A stretch of 64,000 nt of DNA from Streptomyces sp. NBC_01497 (GCF_036250695.1 NZ_CP109427.1:6944001-7008000); one strand, 5' to 3'; counted from the first letter of the stretch, positions 52,406-60,822 are shown. Notes: generated by a model from the sequence alone, not told the origin. Program-made: numbers and translations.

Positions 52406-52809
52406 TCCGTGATGGTGGGCGGCGCGGACAGGAACGGACGCAGTTCGAGCCACTCGTGGATCGGCTCCCCGCCCGCCCCGGGGGCGGCGGACAGCTCCCC
52501 GGCCAGTTCGACGGCGCGCTCGTAGGTGTCGACGTCGATCACCATCCAGCCGGCGATGAGGTCCTTGGTCTCGGCGAACGGTCCGTCGGTGACCGGCGGC
52601 CGCCCCTCGCCGTCGTAGCGGACGAACGTCCCCTCGGGAGCGAGCGCCTGACCGTCGACGAACTCGCCGGTCGCTTCCAGCCGGGCCGCGAAGTCGTTCA
52701 TGTACGTCATGTGCGCGGTGACCTCATCGGGCTTCCACTGGTCCATCGGCACGTCGTTGACCGCGGCCGGGGCCCCGCGGTAGTGCTTGAGCAGCAAGTA
52801 CTTGGCCAT
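52402..52809 (-). CDS. DGPF (YCII-related) protein
   Basis: 135 residues: MAKYLLLKHYRGAPAAVNDV at the start and PPVTDGPFAETKDLIAGWMV containing the DGPF signature. Family members are small cytoplasmic alpha/beta proteins related to YciI and are the constant partner of ECF42 sigma factors; biochemical function unknown. GAGGA seven bases before the ATG. Transcription should start at the ECF42-like promoter about 40 bases upstream, making an autoregulated operon. Confidence 0.88.
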   Translation of the reverse strand: MAKYLLLKHYRGAPAAVNDVPMDQWKPDEVTAHMTYMNDFAARLEATGEFVDGQALAPEGTFVRYDGEGRPPVTDGPFAETKDLIAGWMVIDVDTYERAVELAGELSAAPGAGGEPIHEWLELRPFLSAPPTITE

Positions 52810-52860
52810 GACGTTCTCCTCGGTGCTGGTGCGACCCATTGTGGTCACCTTCGCAGCGGG

Positions 52861-52887
52861 GACGGAGCCGGTCACGGATTCTCGACA
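52861..52887 (-). promoter_or_regulatory. ECF42-type promoter
   Basis: On the minus strand TGTCGA (52887-52882) and CGTC (52864-52861) are 17 bases apart, matching the ECF42 pattern I recall (TGTCGA at -35, CGA/TC at -10). The DGPF start codon lies 52 bases downstream. Confidence 0.7.
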
Positions 52888-52905
52888 TTGGCGGCCGATA
52901 TTCTT

Positions 52906-53280
52906 TTACCCGGAAGCGGTCCGGGGCCCGGGCTGCCCCGGTCGCCCGGGCGCTGCCCGCCGCGTGTGGACCGCACGGGCCGAGCGGACGAATGCGGAGA
53001 CGGCCGGACGGGACGCCCCCTGAGGCCATGCCAGGGCAAGGCGCGTGGGCGGCAGGTCCGAGACCGGTAGCGCGCTCACCTCGGGCGGGGTCCGTTCCGC
53101 CGCCCCTGAACCCACGAGGGTGATCAGACGCCCGACGATCACCCGGTCGACGATTCCATCGAGCCCGAGAGGCGGGCACTGAGGCGCGAAGAGATTCTTG
53201 ATCACGAGGCCGCTGGGGCGGGGTGCCCCGTCTCCCCGGTGGGTGATCCCGCGTTCCAGTGCTGCGAGGAGCTGCTTCAT
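52906..53280 (-). pseudogene. LysR regulator remnant (C-terminal part)
   Basis: 124-codon frame whose second half reads GRLITLVGSGAAERTPPEVS, then LPPTRLALAWPQGASRPAVS and AFVRSAR. This is the end of a LysR effector domain. The N-terminal HTH and most of the effector domain are missing. It is fused to about 45 unrelated residues and its ATG overlaps the SGNH stop (ATGA), so a chimeric small protein might still be translated. More likely a deletion scar. Confidence 0.5.
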
Positions 53281-53810
53281 GGTGCGACCGCCTTGATCGC
53301 GTCAGCGATCTCGGGCACCAGCTTCTCGTAGGCCCCGCGCGTCAGATGGATGCCATCGTCGTCGTACGCCGCCGGCGCGAGTGTTCCGGTTATCACCCCT
53401 ACATCCAGTGCGATGCCGCCGGATGCCTTGACCAACTCGGCCAGAATCCCGCTGAAGCCCCGGATCCGAGGGTTGACCTCGTCGGCTGTGCAGGGGGCGA
53501 AAGCGCGGAGCAGGTCACGCGGTAGAAGGGCGATCCACCGTCCTCCGCTTTCCAGTTCCCGGGACAGGTTCTCGCGGAAGGCTGCCGGGGAACTGCCGTA
53601 GGGCGGGTGGCTGTCGCTGCTTCCGATCGACACCACGACCGCCTCGTAGTCCCGCGCTGTCCGGTCGCCGATCTGGTGGCGAAGGGATCCGGACCATGCG
53701 CCTCCTGCGGCTCGGCACTCGACGTCGGCGCCGAACGCTTGCGGCACCAGGTCGGGGAGTTCGTAGTACAGGCGAGCGAGATTGCTGTCACCTACAAGAA
53801 GGACCGTCAT
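53277..53810 (-). CDS. SGNH/GDSL-type hydrolase
   Basis: 177 residues. Block I GDSNLARLYYEL (catalytic Ser), block II-like ECRAAGGAWSGSL (Gly), block III IGSSDSHPP (Asn replaced by Ser-Asp) and block V DDDGIHLTRGAYEKL (Asp-x-x-His). Such small cytoplasmic SGNH proteins are esterases or acetylhydrolases; no signal peptide is present. It is divergent from the WYL regulator across a perfect palindrome and likely its target. Confidence 0.75.
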   Translation of the reverse strand: MTVLLVGDSNLARLYYELPDLVPQAFGADVECRAAGGAWSGSLRHQIGDRTARDYEAVVVSIGSSDSHPPYGSSPAAFRENLSRELESGGRWIALLPRDLLRAFAPCTADEVNPRIRGFSGILAELVKASGGIALDVGVITGTLAPAAYDDDGIHLTRGAYEKLVPEIADAIKAVAP

Positions 53811-53866
53811 CTTTGAACATCCTTGGGCCGGTCGGTCTCACTGGACGACTGCAGCTTGCCTGTCAT

Positions 53867-53887
53867 ACATGACGGGTTCCGTCATGT
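53867..53887. promoter_or_regulatory. Perfect 9-bp inverted repeat between SGNH and WYL genes
   Basis: ACATGACGG-GTT-CCGTCATGT. It sits in the only intergenic space between the divergent genes, so it is a strong candidate operator for the WYL regulator. It covers the ATG at 53884, arguing that the regulator starts at GTG 53908. Confidence 0.65.
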
Positions 53888-53907
53888 TTCCTGAGATTCT
53901 TGATCCC

Positions 53908-54855
53908 GTGACGTCGGATCGATTCTTCTCACTGCTGCTGGCGCTGCAGTCTCGGCAGACCATGACGACCGCCGATCTGGCGGCGGAAGTCGGTGTGTCG
54001 GTCCGTACCGTCCTGCGAGATCTGCAGTGGCTGCAAGAAGCGGGCTTCCCGCTGCTGATCCGACGAGGCCGTTGGGGCGGGGTGACCCTTCTCTCCGGTG
54101 GGTTGCTCGACAGGTCACGGCTCACCCCCAGCGAACGGGACCATCTCGCGCTCTACGGACTCGACGACATGCAGCGCGAGCAGCTGGGAGCTGCGGCCGA
54201 CACCCAGCGCGCGCACAAGAAGATGCGATCGACCCTGCGCCTGTCGGACACCGATGTGCTGCCCTTGAGTGCGGTCGTGACCACCGACAACAGACCGTGG
54301 TTCTCCGGGGACACCGAGGGACTGCCTCCGGCAGCGCTGGTGGGTGACCTGCGGCGCGGTGTGCGGTTGCGTATCTGCTATCGCCGATCCGAGGACATCG
54401 AGGCCACCTGGCGGGTCGTCGACCCGTATGGGCTGCTGGCCAAAGCCGGGAGGTGGTATCTCGTGGCCGACTCCGCGGGCCGTCCTCGACTGCACGCGCT
54501 GGAACGGATCGTCGACTGGGAGCCGATTCGGGCAGCTCGTCGAATGCGTCCGGATGTGACCCTGAAAAGCGTCGCAAGCGAACTGACGGCACACTGGGAC
54601 AACGCGGAAGCCTTCCATATCCACGCCGAACTTGACTCGAACCAACTCAGTCGAGCGAGGCGTATCCTCGGCCGCCGCTTGACCATTCGGGACACCGCAG
54701 GAACGCAACGAGTACGCATCACGGTCACCGCTCGGGACGTGGAGGACGTTCGCCTGCTACTGCAGTTCGGCAACAGCGTCACCGTCACCGGCCCCGCAGA
54801 AGCCCGCGAGCGCATCCGGGAAATCGCTGCACAGATCCTCCAGAAGTACTCCTAG
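53908..54855 (+). CDS. WYL-domain transcriptional regulator (HTH_11/YafY type)
   Basis: About 315 residues. Begins MTSDRFFSLLLALQSRQTMT, the family start, with the HTH AAEVGVSVRTVLRDLQWLQE. The WYL domain follows from about 145: RICYRRSEDIEATWRVVDPY, GLLAKAGRWYLVADSAGRPR and LHALERIVDWEP. WYL regulators sense small molecules or nucleic-acid ligands. The C-terminal WCX part ends VTGPAEARERIREIAAQ. Its stop overlaps the end of the IS1380 fragment on the other strand by four bases. Confidence 0.85.
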   Translation: MTSDRFFSLLLALQSRQTMTTADLAAEVGVSVRTVLRDLQWLQEAGFPLLIRRGRWGGVTLLSGGLLDRSRLTPSERDHLALYGLDDMQREQLGAAADTQRAHKKMRSTLRLSDTDVLPLSAVVTTDNRPWFSGDTEGLPPAALVGDLRRGVRLRICYRRSEDIEATWRVVDPYGLLAKAGRWYLVADSAGRPRLHALERIVDWEPIRAARRMRPDVTLKSVASELTAHWDNAEAFHIHAELDSNQLSRARRILGRRLTIRDTAGTQRVRITVTARDVEDVRLLLQFGNSVTVTGPAEARERIREIAAQILQKYS

Positions 54856-55082
54856 AGGCAGTCCCCGCCCCATGTGACCGCCGGGGCCACGTCCGGCAGG
54901 ATCTTGCCCGGATCGTGCACCGCCCGAGCTTTTCGCCGCGCCGTCAGCGCCGCTGATATCGCCGTGTCCAAGTCGGCCTTGCGGACGGTCTCGACCAGCG
55001 GCACGCCCCCGGCCTGCGAGACCACCGCCCGGCCACCGCCCTCGATGCGGACACGCGGGTACGACCCGATACGCTTCTTCAC
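54852..55082 (-). pseudogene. IS1380-family transposase, N-terminal fragment
   Basis: 76 codons: KKRIGSYPRVRIEGGGRAVV, then VETVRKADLDTAISAALTAR, AVHDPGKILPDVAPAVTWGG and DCL before a TAG. This is the usual N-terminus of IS1380-group transposases; the remaining 370 or so residues with the catalytic DDE are absent. The 5' end looks intact, so the element was cut at its 3' side, exactly where the WYL gene ends. Confidence 0.75.
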
Positions 55083-56051
55083 CTGGAGAGTGCTTCCTTG
55101 CGTGCAGCCAACAGGACCCTGGACAACTCCAGTCGTTGCGGGGCAGGGACACTCTCCGCGTATTTGATCAAGCCTCGAACACCCCGCCTCGTGAAAGCGC
55201 GAGGCTAGTGCGTCCAGGGGCGTCCGGCGCAGACCTGCAGATGGATGTTCGCCGGGGGCGGCCCTTCATCGCGCTGATTCACGATGGTTTGAGCCGACGA
55301 TGGCCGCCGTGGGTTTCTGAGGTGACTGCACCCTGCTCGGCAGTTCGAGCCCCGTCGTGTCGCTCGCGCCTTACCATGCGGTGCACTGCCTCGCAACGGC
55401 ACCTTCGTTCGCGCAGCAGCGGGGCACTTCCAGAAGTCCTGCCTCCGCGCGCCGAGTCCTGCTGTTCCGTCCCCTCTCAAAACGTCGGTATTGCTGGGCC
55501 GTTCGATGATTGACAGCGGCCAATCTGCTGAATTTGTTTCCCGTATATCATTTCCGGCGCGCAGGGCGGAGCGGGCCAAAGTAATCTGGGGCTGTCGATC
55601 GGAATGGTGGCGCGGCCTTGTCGGATGGTCATCCGAGGCCACGTTTCCTTGAACCCCCGCATCCTGGTGAACTGACCAGGCAAGGTGGGGGTTTTGGATG
55701 CATCCATGGAGGCGAGAACGGGGAACCGTCCAGTATTTTGTCGCTTCTTTGACCATGGGCCCGTCGGTGTCGGAAATTCCGGACCCCTCTCCATCCTGAT
55801 GAGGGCTCCGCACCTGTTCCGCGCGGCCACCGGACTCCTGAATCCCGGCAAAAAATCCTGCGCCATGCCCGATCGGGCGAAGCCATGGACCGTGGGCCGT
55901 AGCCCCCCAATACGGCCGTTCCAATCCGGCGACGGCGGCACTCAAGCTGACGTCGAGAGTCGTTTCCCGCCGCGTTCACGTCGGGTAGGGCACATCATGT
56001 GAACGCTTCTTCGCCGGCTCCGCAAACGAACCCCACGAAGGAGAGACACAC
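55083..56051. other. Long gene-free stretch
   Basis: About 970 bases without a recognisable gene and less strongly GC-biased at codon third positions than the neighbours. Short open frames on both strands (for example 55205-55945 minus) have no familiar sequence. It includes a structured hairpin at 55652-55695. Probably decayed mobile DNA beside the IS1380 fragment. Confidence 0.55.
55652..55695 (+). terminator. Structured hairpin with T-tract
   Basis: AACCCCC pairs with GGGGGTTTT and encloses a second stem CCTGGT-GAACTG-ACCAGG. With four T following, it has the form of a classic intrinsic terminator, rare in Streptomyces, or of the 3' end of a small RNA. Confidence 0.6.
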
Positions 56052-56891
56052 GTGAAGAACAAGCGACAGCTGACTCTGGTCTCGCTGGCGACGACCGCGG
56101 CATTCACCCTTGCGGTGAGCTGTGCCTCCGCCAGCAGCGATCACGCCCCCGCCGGTGGGCCCTCGCACGGTCGTACACCCACGATCGTGCTGCTGCACGG
56201 GGCTTGGGCGGACGCCTCCAGCTGGGCCGCGGTCACCGAGCGTCTTCAGAAGCGCGGGTTCACCGTCCTGGCTCCCCCCAACACGCTGCGCGGTGTGGCC
56301 ACGGACACGGCGAATCTGAAGGCGTTCCTCCAGACCCTCAAAGGGCCTGTGGTGCTGGCGGGGCACTCCTACGGCGGATTCGTCATCACCAACGCCGCCA
56401 CGGGCAACAAGAACATCAAGGCACTCGTCTACGTCGACGCCTATATTCCCGACAAGGGCGAAACGGTGGGGCAGCTGACTTCGGCCAAGCCCGGATCGGC
56501 GCTGGCCGTGCCGGATCCCAGCACCGTCTTCAACTCCGTCCCCATCCCCAACGGCGGTGGTGACGTGGACCTGTACGTGAAGCCGAAGCTGTTTCCCGGG
56601 TTCTTCGCCGCGGGTGTCCCTCTCAACAAGTCCGCGGTACTGGCAGCGGGACAGAGGCCCTTCGCCGCCAGCATTCTGAACCAGCCGTCCGGGAAGCCCG
56701 CCTGGAAGAGCATTCCGTCCTGGGCCCTGATCGGCACCGCGGACAGGGTCCTTCCCCCGGCCGAGCAGAAAGTCATGACGGCGCGGGCCGGCTCCCACAC
56801 GGTCAGTGTGAAGGCGCCGCACCTGTCGATGGTGTCGAACCCGCAGGCCGTCACTGACGTCGTGATCAGAGCGGTCCAGAACAGCGGCTGA
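56052..56891 (+). CDS. Secreted alpha/beta hydrolase (EstA/MenH-like esterase)
   Basis: 279 residues. Signal peptide with a lipobox-like AVSCAS, then the hydrolase core: TIVLLHGAWADASSW (oxyanion), VVLAGHSYGGFVITNA (nucleophile Ser in GHSYGG), ALIGTADRVLPP (acid) and KAPHLSMVSNPQAV (catalytic His). It resembles the single-domain alpha/beta hydrolases annotated as esterases in actinobacteria. Substrate unknown. GTG 56052 is preceded by GAAGGAGAG. A perfect 18-bp hairpin terminates the gene. Confidence 0.87.
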   Translation: MKNKRQLTLVSLATTAAFTLAVSCASASSDHAPAGGPSHGRTPTIVLLHGAWADASSWAAVTERLQKRGFTVLAPPNTLRGVATDTANLKAFLQTLKGPVVLAGHSYGGFVITNAATGNKNIKALVYVDAYIPDKGETVGQLTSAKPGSALAVPDPSTVFNSVPIPNGGGDVDLYVKPKLFPGFFAAGVPLNKSAVLAAGQRPFAASILNQPSGKPAWKSIPSWALIGTADRVLPPAEQKVMTARAGSHTVSVKAPHLSMVSNPQAVTDVVIRAVQNSG

Positions 56892-56947
56892 AAAGCGCGG
56901 ACGAACACAGCGCGGTGGGCGCGCTGTTGCGAACCCGAGCTCTCGTA

Positions 56948-56995
56948 GGATGCCGGTCCCGACGCCCCGAAGGGCGAGCGTCGGGACCGGCATCC
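56948..56995 (+). terminator. Terminator after the alpha/beta hydrolase
   Basis: GGATGCCGGTCCCGACGC and GCGTCGGGACCGGCATCC form a perfect 18-bp stem with a 12-base loop. Confidence 0.85.
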
Positions 56996-57116
56996 TGCTG
57001 TGTGCTCGTCATACGGTGTTGTGGTCGCGCATCCGGCAGGGGGGAGAGCGCGTGGAGCCGGGGATGCCGAGGCAGTCCTCGCCCGGATGGCGGGACGCTC
57101 TCGGGCCGGGGCTACC

Positions 57117-58091
57117 GTGAAGCACGTGCTCACAGACATCGAAACCTTCCAGGAGACGGTCACGGCGAGTGGGTTGCCGCCTGTGCTCAGTGGACGCCAT
57201 GACAGTGGGAGATTCCGGGCCAGTGTCCATGCGCGCAACCTCGGGTTTCTCAAGCTGATCGAGCTGACCACGCCTGAGGGCGAGTGTTTCCGGGACGCTC
57301 GTTGTGCCCGCGCCGGTGACGAGGAGTTGTGGCAGATCGACCTGATGACGCGTGGCCGGGCACACGTCGAGCAGGGCCGCGGCTCCGCCGATCTGGGGCC
57401 GGCCGACCTCGTCCTCATCGACCCGACGCGGCCCGCCCGGTTCGCCAGCACCGCCAGCACGCATGTGACCATGCTGGTGCCCCGGCTGGAGCTGCGGCTC
57501 CGCGCCGGGGACGTCGCCCGCCTGGTCGGGGTACGCATCAAAGGCGACCGCGGTCCTGGGGCCCTGGTGTCATCGCTGGCGCGGGACATGGCCCGGTCGC
57601 TGGCGGGGTTTCGCGCGAGTGAGGCGGACCGGTCCGCGGCCGCGGTGGCCGAGCTGATCTCGGTGGCGCTTGAGGCCCAGCTGGGCGACGTGCGCCCGAG
57701 CCCTGACATGGCGCTGCGCGACCGCATCGTCGGCTACATCGAGGCGCGGTTGTCCGACTGGGATCTCACTCCGGCCAAAATCGCCGCAGCCCACCACATC
57801 GCTGTGCGCCGGCTCCACAAGCTCTTCGAAGACCAGCCGCTGACAGTGGCGGCCCTCATCCGCCGGCGGCGCCTGGAGCGGTGCCGCGCTGACCTGGCGC
57901 GAAGCGACCAGAGAGTCGCGGCCGTCGCCACGCGCTGGGGATTCACGGATCCGGCCCATTTCAGCAGACTCTTCAAGGCGACGTACGGCTACAACGCGAG
58001 TGCGCTGACGTCCAACAACCGTGCACGGACAGTCAAGGCGCCCGCTGCCCGGCCCGGTGAGGATGGTGGTGAACACAGCAGAGAAGGGTGA
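57117..58091 (+). CDS. AraC family regulator
   Basis: About 324 residues. N-terminal AraC_binding_2-like cupin (ELWQIDLMTRGRAHVEQGRG) and C-terminal double HTH (AAAHHIAVRRLHKLFEDQPL, RVAAVATRWGFTDPAHFSRL, FKATYGYNASAL). It is the type that often controls adjacent oxidoreductase or hydrolase genes. Starts GTG 57117 or GTG 57126; no good ribosome-binding site. The next gene begins five bases after its stop, so they form an operon. Confidence 0.85.
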   Translation: MKHVLTDIETFQETVTASGLPPVLSGRHDSGRFRASVHARNLGFLKLIELTTPEGECFRDARCARAGDEELWQIDLMTRGRAHVEQGRGSADLGPADLVLIDPTRPARFASTASTHVTMLVPRLELRLRAGDVARLVGVRIKGDRGPGALVSSLARDMARSLAGFRASEADRSAAAVAELISVALEAQLGDVRPSPDMALRDRIVGYIEARLSDWDLTPAKIAAAHHIAVRRLHKLFEDQPLTVAALIRRRRLERCRADLARSDQRVAAVATRWGFTDPAHFSRLFKATYGYNASALTSNNRARTVKAPAARPGEDGGEHSREG

Positions 58092-58095
58092 TCGC

Positions 58096-58530
58096 ATGCA
58101 GCAGACAGTCGAGGCGCTGAGCGCTGTTCCGGGCCGGATGTACGAGGCCTGGAACCGTGGGGACGCCACTGGTTTCTTCGCCGACTTCGCCGAGGACGCC
58201 CTGTTCGCGGATCTCGAAGGAACCATCTACCGGAACCGCGCGGAGATGATCACAAGGCACGAGGAACTCCTCGGGACCATGATGAAGGGTTCTCGGCTGG
58301 TCCAGGGCGATGTGCCGTTCGCCCGCATCGTCAGCGCGGGCGTCGGCGTGATCCACGGTCGCGTCGGTATGCTCCTGCCGGGCGAGGAGCAGCCGCCGAC
58401 GACGCGCTTCTCCATGCAGCTTTTCGTCACGGTGTGGCGGGACGACCGCTGGGTGGTCGTGGCCCTGGAGAACGCGCGCGTACTCTCCCTGGAGAGCATG
58501 GCGGCCCTGGAAACCTGGGCTGCCGCCTGA
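58096..58530 (+). CDS. SnoaL/SgcJ-type NTF2-like protein
   Basis: 144 residues with the NTF2 cone fold: MYEAWNRGDATGFFADFAED, DLEGTIYRNRAEMITRHEEL, GVIHGRVGMLLPGEE and SMQLFVTVWRDDRWVVVALE. Members include polyketide cyclases, isomerases and proteins of unknown role in antibiotic clusters (SgcJ/EcaC group). No catalytic assignment possible. AGAAGG seven bases before ATG 58096. Coupled to the AraC regulator. Confidence 0.78.
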   Translation: MQQTVEALSAVPGRMYEAWNRGDATGFFADFAEDALFADLEGTIYRNRAEMITRHEELLGTMMKGSRLVQGDVPFARIVSAGVGVIHGRVGMLLPGEEQPPTTRFSMQLFVTVWRDDRWVVVALENARVLSLESMAALETWAAA

Positions 58531-59162
58531 CGGGGGTTGTTCTCTCCGTGGGAAGCGATTCGGCTTTCGAGTAGCCGGTCTGGTGGTTCTGGCGTCGCCC
58601 GGGACACTTCGGTGTTCCGGGCAACGCCGTCCGACCGGCCGGGGCCACCGGGCAGGCGGCAGGTCCCAGCCACCGCCACTGCCACCGCGGACCGGGCCGG
58701 GGTGGTGGTGTACGCGGCGGGACACCGGGCCGTTTCCCTCGTGCCGCAGCCGCCCGCGGTGAGTCGGGGCGCCGGCCACGATCGTGCAGTCCTGCTCGAT
58801 GACGGCAGCCGTCGTCGGTGTGCCCGATCCGCCCGCAGGGAGCACGGCGGCAGGACCCGACCCGTCCGCCCGCGCCTGAACCGCGGCACGGGCGGTGCGC
58901 GTGCGCTGTGGATCAATCAGGCCGGACCACCCGCTGACCGCGTGCACGACGTGCGACGGCTGGTTCGAGGAGAAACCTGCGGGAGCCGTAGGAGGCCGCC
59001 TGCAGGGGGCGACGGCTGCGGCCGGCGCGGTCGGATTCCACCTGACTGATTGCCTGTTCGCCCAAGACTGACCGGAGTTGACCGTGTCATGGTGTCGGAG
59101 CCGTTGTGCGCTTGGACACCCACAACATGTGCCGTTGTGCGTTGCGGAGTGGACGACCGACC
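58531..59162. other. Gene-free stretch upstream of the O-methyltransferase
   Basis: About 630 bases, no gene recognised. Near its end CCGTTGTGCG occurs at about 59100 and again at 59131, a 31-base-spaced direct repeat that could be an operator for the methyltransferase gene. Confidence 0.5.
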
Positions 59163-60215
59163 GTGAGTGAAGAGATCCCGGGCTTCGGCAGTGGGGCCGA
59201 GGCCGCGCGGAGTGTCATGAAGATGGTGGAGATGATATCCGGCTACTGGGTGACGCAGATCCTGCGCGCCACCGCCGAACTGTCCCTGGCGGATCACGTG
59301 GCGGCGGGAGCCACGACCGCTCAGGAGATCGCGGAGCGCGAGGGCAGTGATCCGGCGACCACGTACCGGCTGCTTCGCGCCGCCTCGTCCATCGGTGTCT
59401 TCGGTGATGCGGGAGAGCGCCGGTTCCGTCTGACCGCGATGGGTGGCCTGCTGCGCAGGGATGTCCCGGGGTCTCTGCGGGAGATGGCCATGGTGCGGGG
59501 GGCGCCCTTGCACTGGCAGTCGTGGGGGTCGCTTCCGGACGCTGTACGCAAGGGCACCACGCAGATGCATGCGGCCCTCGGGCTGGCCGAGGGCGCGACG
59601 GCCTTCGACTACTTCGGTCAGCACCCGGAGGAAGGAGCATGGTTCGCCTCCTCCATGTCCAACGCGACGGGCATGGTCATCGACGACGTGACCGGGGCAC
59701 TCGACCTTGACGGCGTCTCGGTGGCTGTTGACGTCGGCGGGTCCACCGGAGCCCTGGTACAGGAACTGCTGAAGAAGAACCCGGGTCTGACGGGCGTGGT
59801 CCTGGACATGTCCCATGTGGTGGACAGCGCCGTCGAGGCAGCGGCCAGAGCCGGCGTCCAGGACCGCTTCAGCGCGGTCGGCGGAGACTTCTTCACCGAT
59901 GTCCCGGCGGCTGACCTCTACCTGCTCAAGATGATCCTGCACGACTGGAGTGATACGCAGTGTCTGACGATCCTGCGCAACTGCCGTGCGTCGGCGCATC
60001 CGGGCGCGCGCGCCGTGGTCATCGAGTCGGTCGTGGGCAGCCCGGGTGAGCCGAGCTTCGGCGCGCTCCTGGACATGAACATGCTGGCAGCCACGCACGG
60101 ACAGGAGCGGGACTTCGACGAGTTCGACGCGCTGTACGCAGAGAGCGGATGGAGGCGCGTCGCCACCAGGCCGACCCGTACCCCGCAGTTCATCCAGGAA
60201 CTCGAAGCCATCTGA
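59163..60215 (+). CDS. O-methyltransferase (Methyltransf_2/COMT type)
   Basis: About 350 residues. N-terminal dimerisation winged helix (ISGYWVTQILRATAELSLAD) and a class I methyltransferase core: VDVGGSTGALVQELLKKNPG (SAM), GVVLDMSHVV, GDFFTDVPAADLYLLKMILH and DWSD. Typical of natural-product O-methylation such as in anthracycline or mitomycin pathways; no such pathway is seen nearby. GTG 59163 is used here; an open frame continues to 59106 without a better start. Confidence 0.86.
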   Translation: MSEEIPGFGSGAEAARSVMKMVEMISGYWVTQILRATAELSLADHVAAGATTAQEIAEREGSDPATTYRLLRAASSIGVFGDAGERRFRLTAMGGLLRRDVPGSLREMAMVRGAPLHWQSWGSLPDAVRKGTTQMHAALGLAEGATAFDYFGQHPEEGAWFASSMSNATGMVIDDVTGALDLDGVSVAVDVGGSTGALVQELLKKNPGLTGVVLDMSHVVDSAVEAAARAGVQDRFSAVGGDFFTDVPAADLYLLKMILHDWSDTQCLTILRNCRASAHPGARAVVIESVVGSPGEPSFGALLDMNMLAATHGQERDFDEFDALYAESGWRRVATRPTRTPQFIQELEAI

Positions 60216-60660
60216 CTCCCTGTCCGACAACGTCAGGCAGTTGGTAGGGACAACCGCTTCCCGGGCTCCTCCAACTGACCTCGATCGCCTGCGGCGACCC
60301 AGCGACTGGTGTCTCGAGCCGGTGCGGTGCGGTGCGGCGGCGGGGCGCCGCGGCGGGCGATTGCGGCCTGCTCGTCAGGCGTGTCCGTGGCCGGGACGAT
60401 CCGCTTGTCGGCCTCCGGCCCCACGTGGGCCGGCGTGCCGCAGGCATACGGGGTCCGGGGCCGCACTGGAGATCGCGTGCGGGATCAGCCCGCGGAAAGG
60501 CCGAGGCCCCAGGGCCGGCCGGCTTGGGTCCCGCCCCACCGACAAAGCCACCGTCTCCATCAACGGCCCTTCGGGAAAGATGGTCATTTTTGTGGAGGAT
60601 CCAGGGCCGAAAGGTCACCCACTCGATCCAGCCAACTACCTGTGCAACTTTATTGACGTC
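60216..60660. other. Gene-free stretch upstream of the chitinase
   Basis: About 450 bases without a recognised gene between the O-methyltransferase and the chitinase promoter. Confidence 0.5.
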
Positions 60661-60689
60661 TTGACCGGCCCGTTCGCCGCCCGTACAAA
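60661..60689 (+). promoter_or_regulatory. Chitinase promoter
   Basis: TTGACC at 60661-60666 and TACAAA at 60684-60689 with 17-base spacing. Both DasR-like boxes lie right at and after the -10 box. Confidence 0.5.
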
Positions 60690-60704
60690 GTGGTCTTGAC
60701 CAAT
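60689..60704. promoter_or_regulatory. DasR-like element (dre) 1
   Basis: AGTGGTCTTGACCAAT matches the dre consensus A(G/C)TGGTCTAGACCA(G/C)T at all but about two positions. DasR, the GlcNAc-responsive GntR regulator, represses chitin genes through this box. Confidence 0.75.
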
Positions 60705-60711
60705 CCGCTCG

Positions 60712-60727
60712 ACTGGTCAAGACCACT
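60712..60727. promoter_or_regulatory. DasR-like element (dre) 2
   Basis: ACTGGTCAAGACCACT differs from the dre consensus at one central base. The two boxes are spaced 23 bases start to start, and together they form a larger palindrome (GTGGTCTTGACCA ... TGGTCAAGACCAC). Confidence 0.8.
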
Positions 60728-60822
60728 GCGTTCGCCCGCCCCGTGCGATGTGGTCACCTTGCCGGTCCACCAGCTCAGCGCATGCCGCAATCGCAACAGC
60801 TCCTCTCCCTCCTGGAGGTTCC

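Noticed and set aside
55205..55945. A 246-codon minus-strand frame in the gene-free kilobase
   Set aside because: No ribosome-binding site, unusual composition and no familiar domain; it overlaps several other equally long frames.
58537..59049. A 170-codon plus-strand frame between the SnoaL-like and O-methyltransferase genes
   Set aside because: No homology and no proper start; composition is that of a shadow frame.
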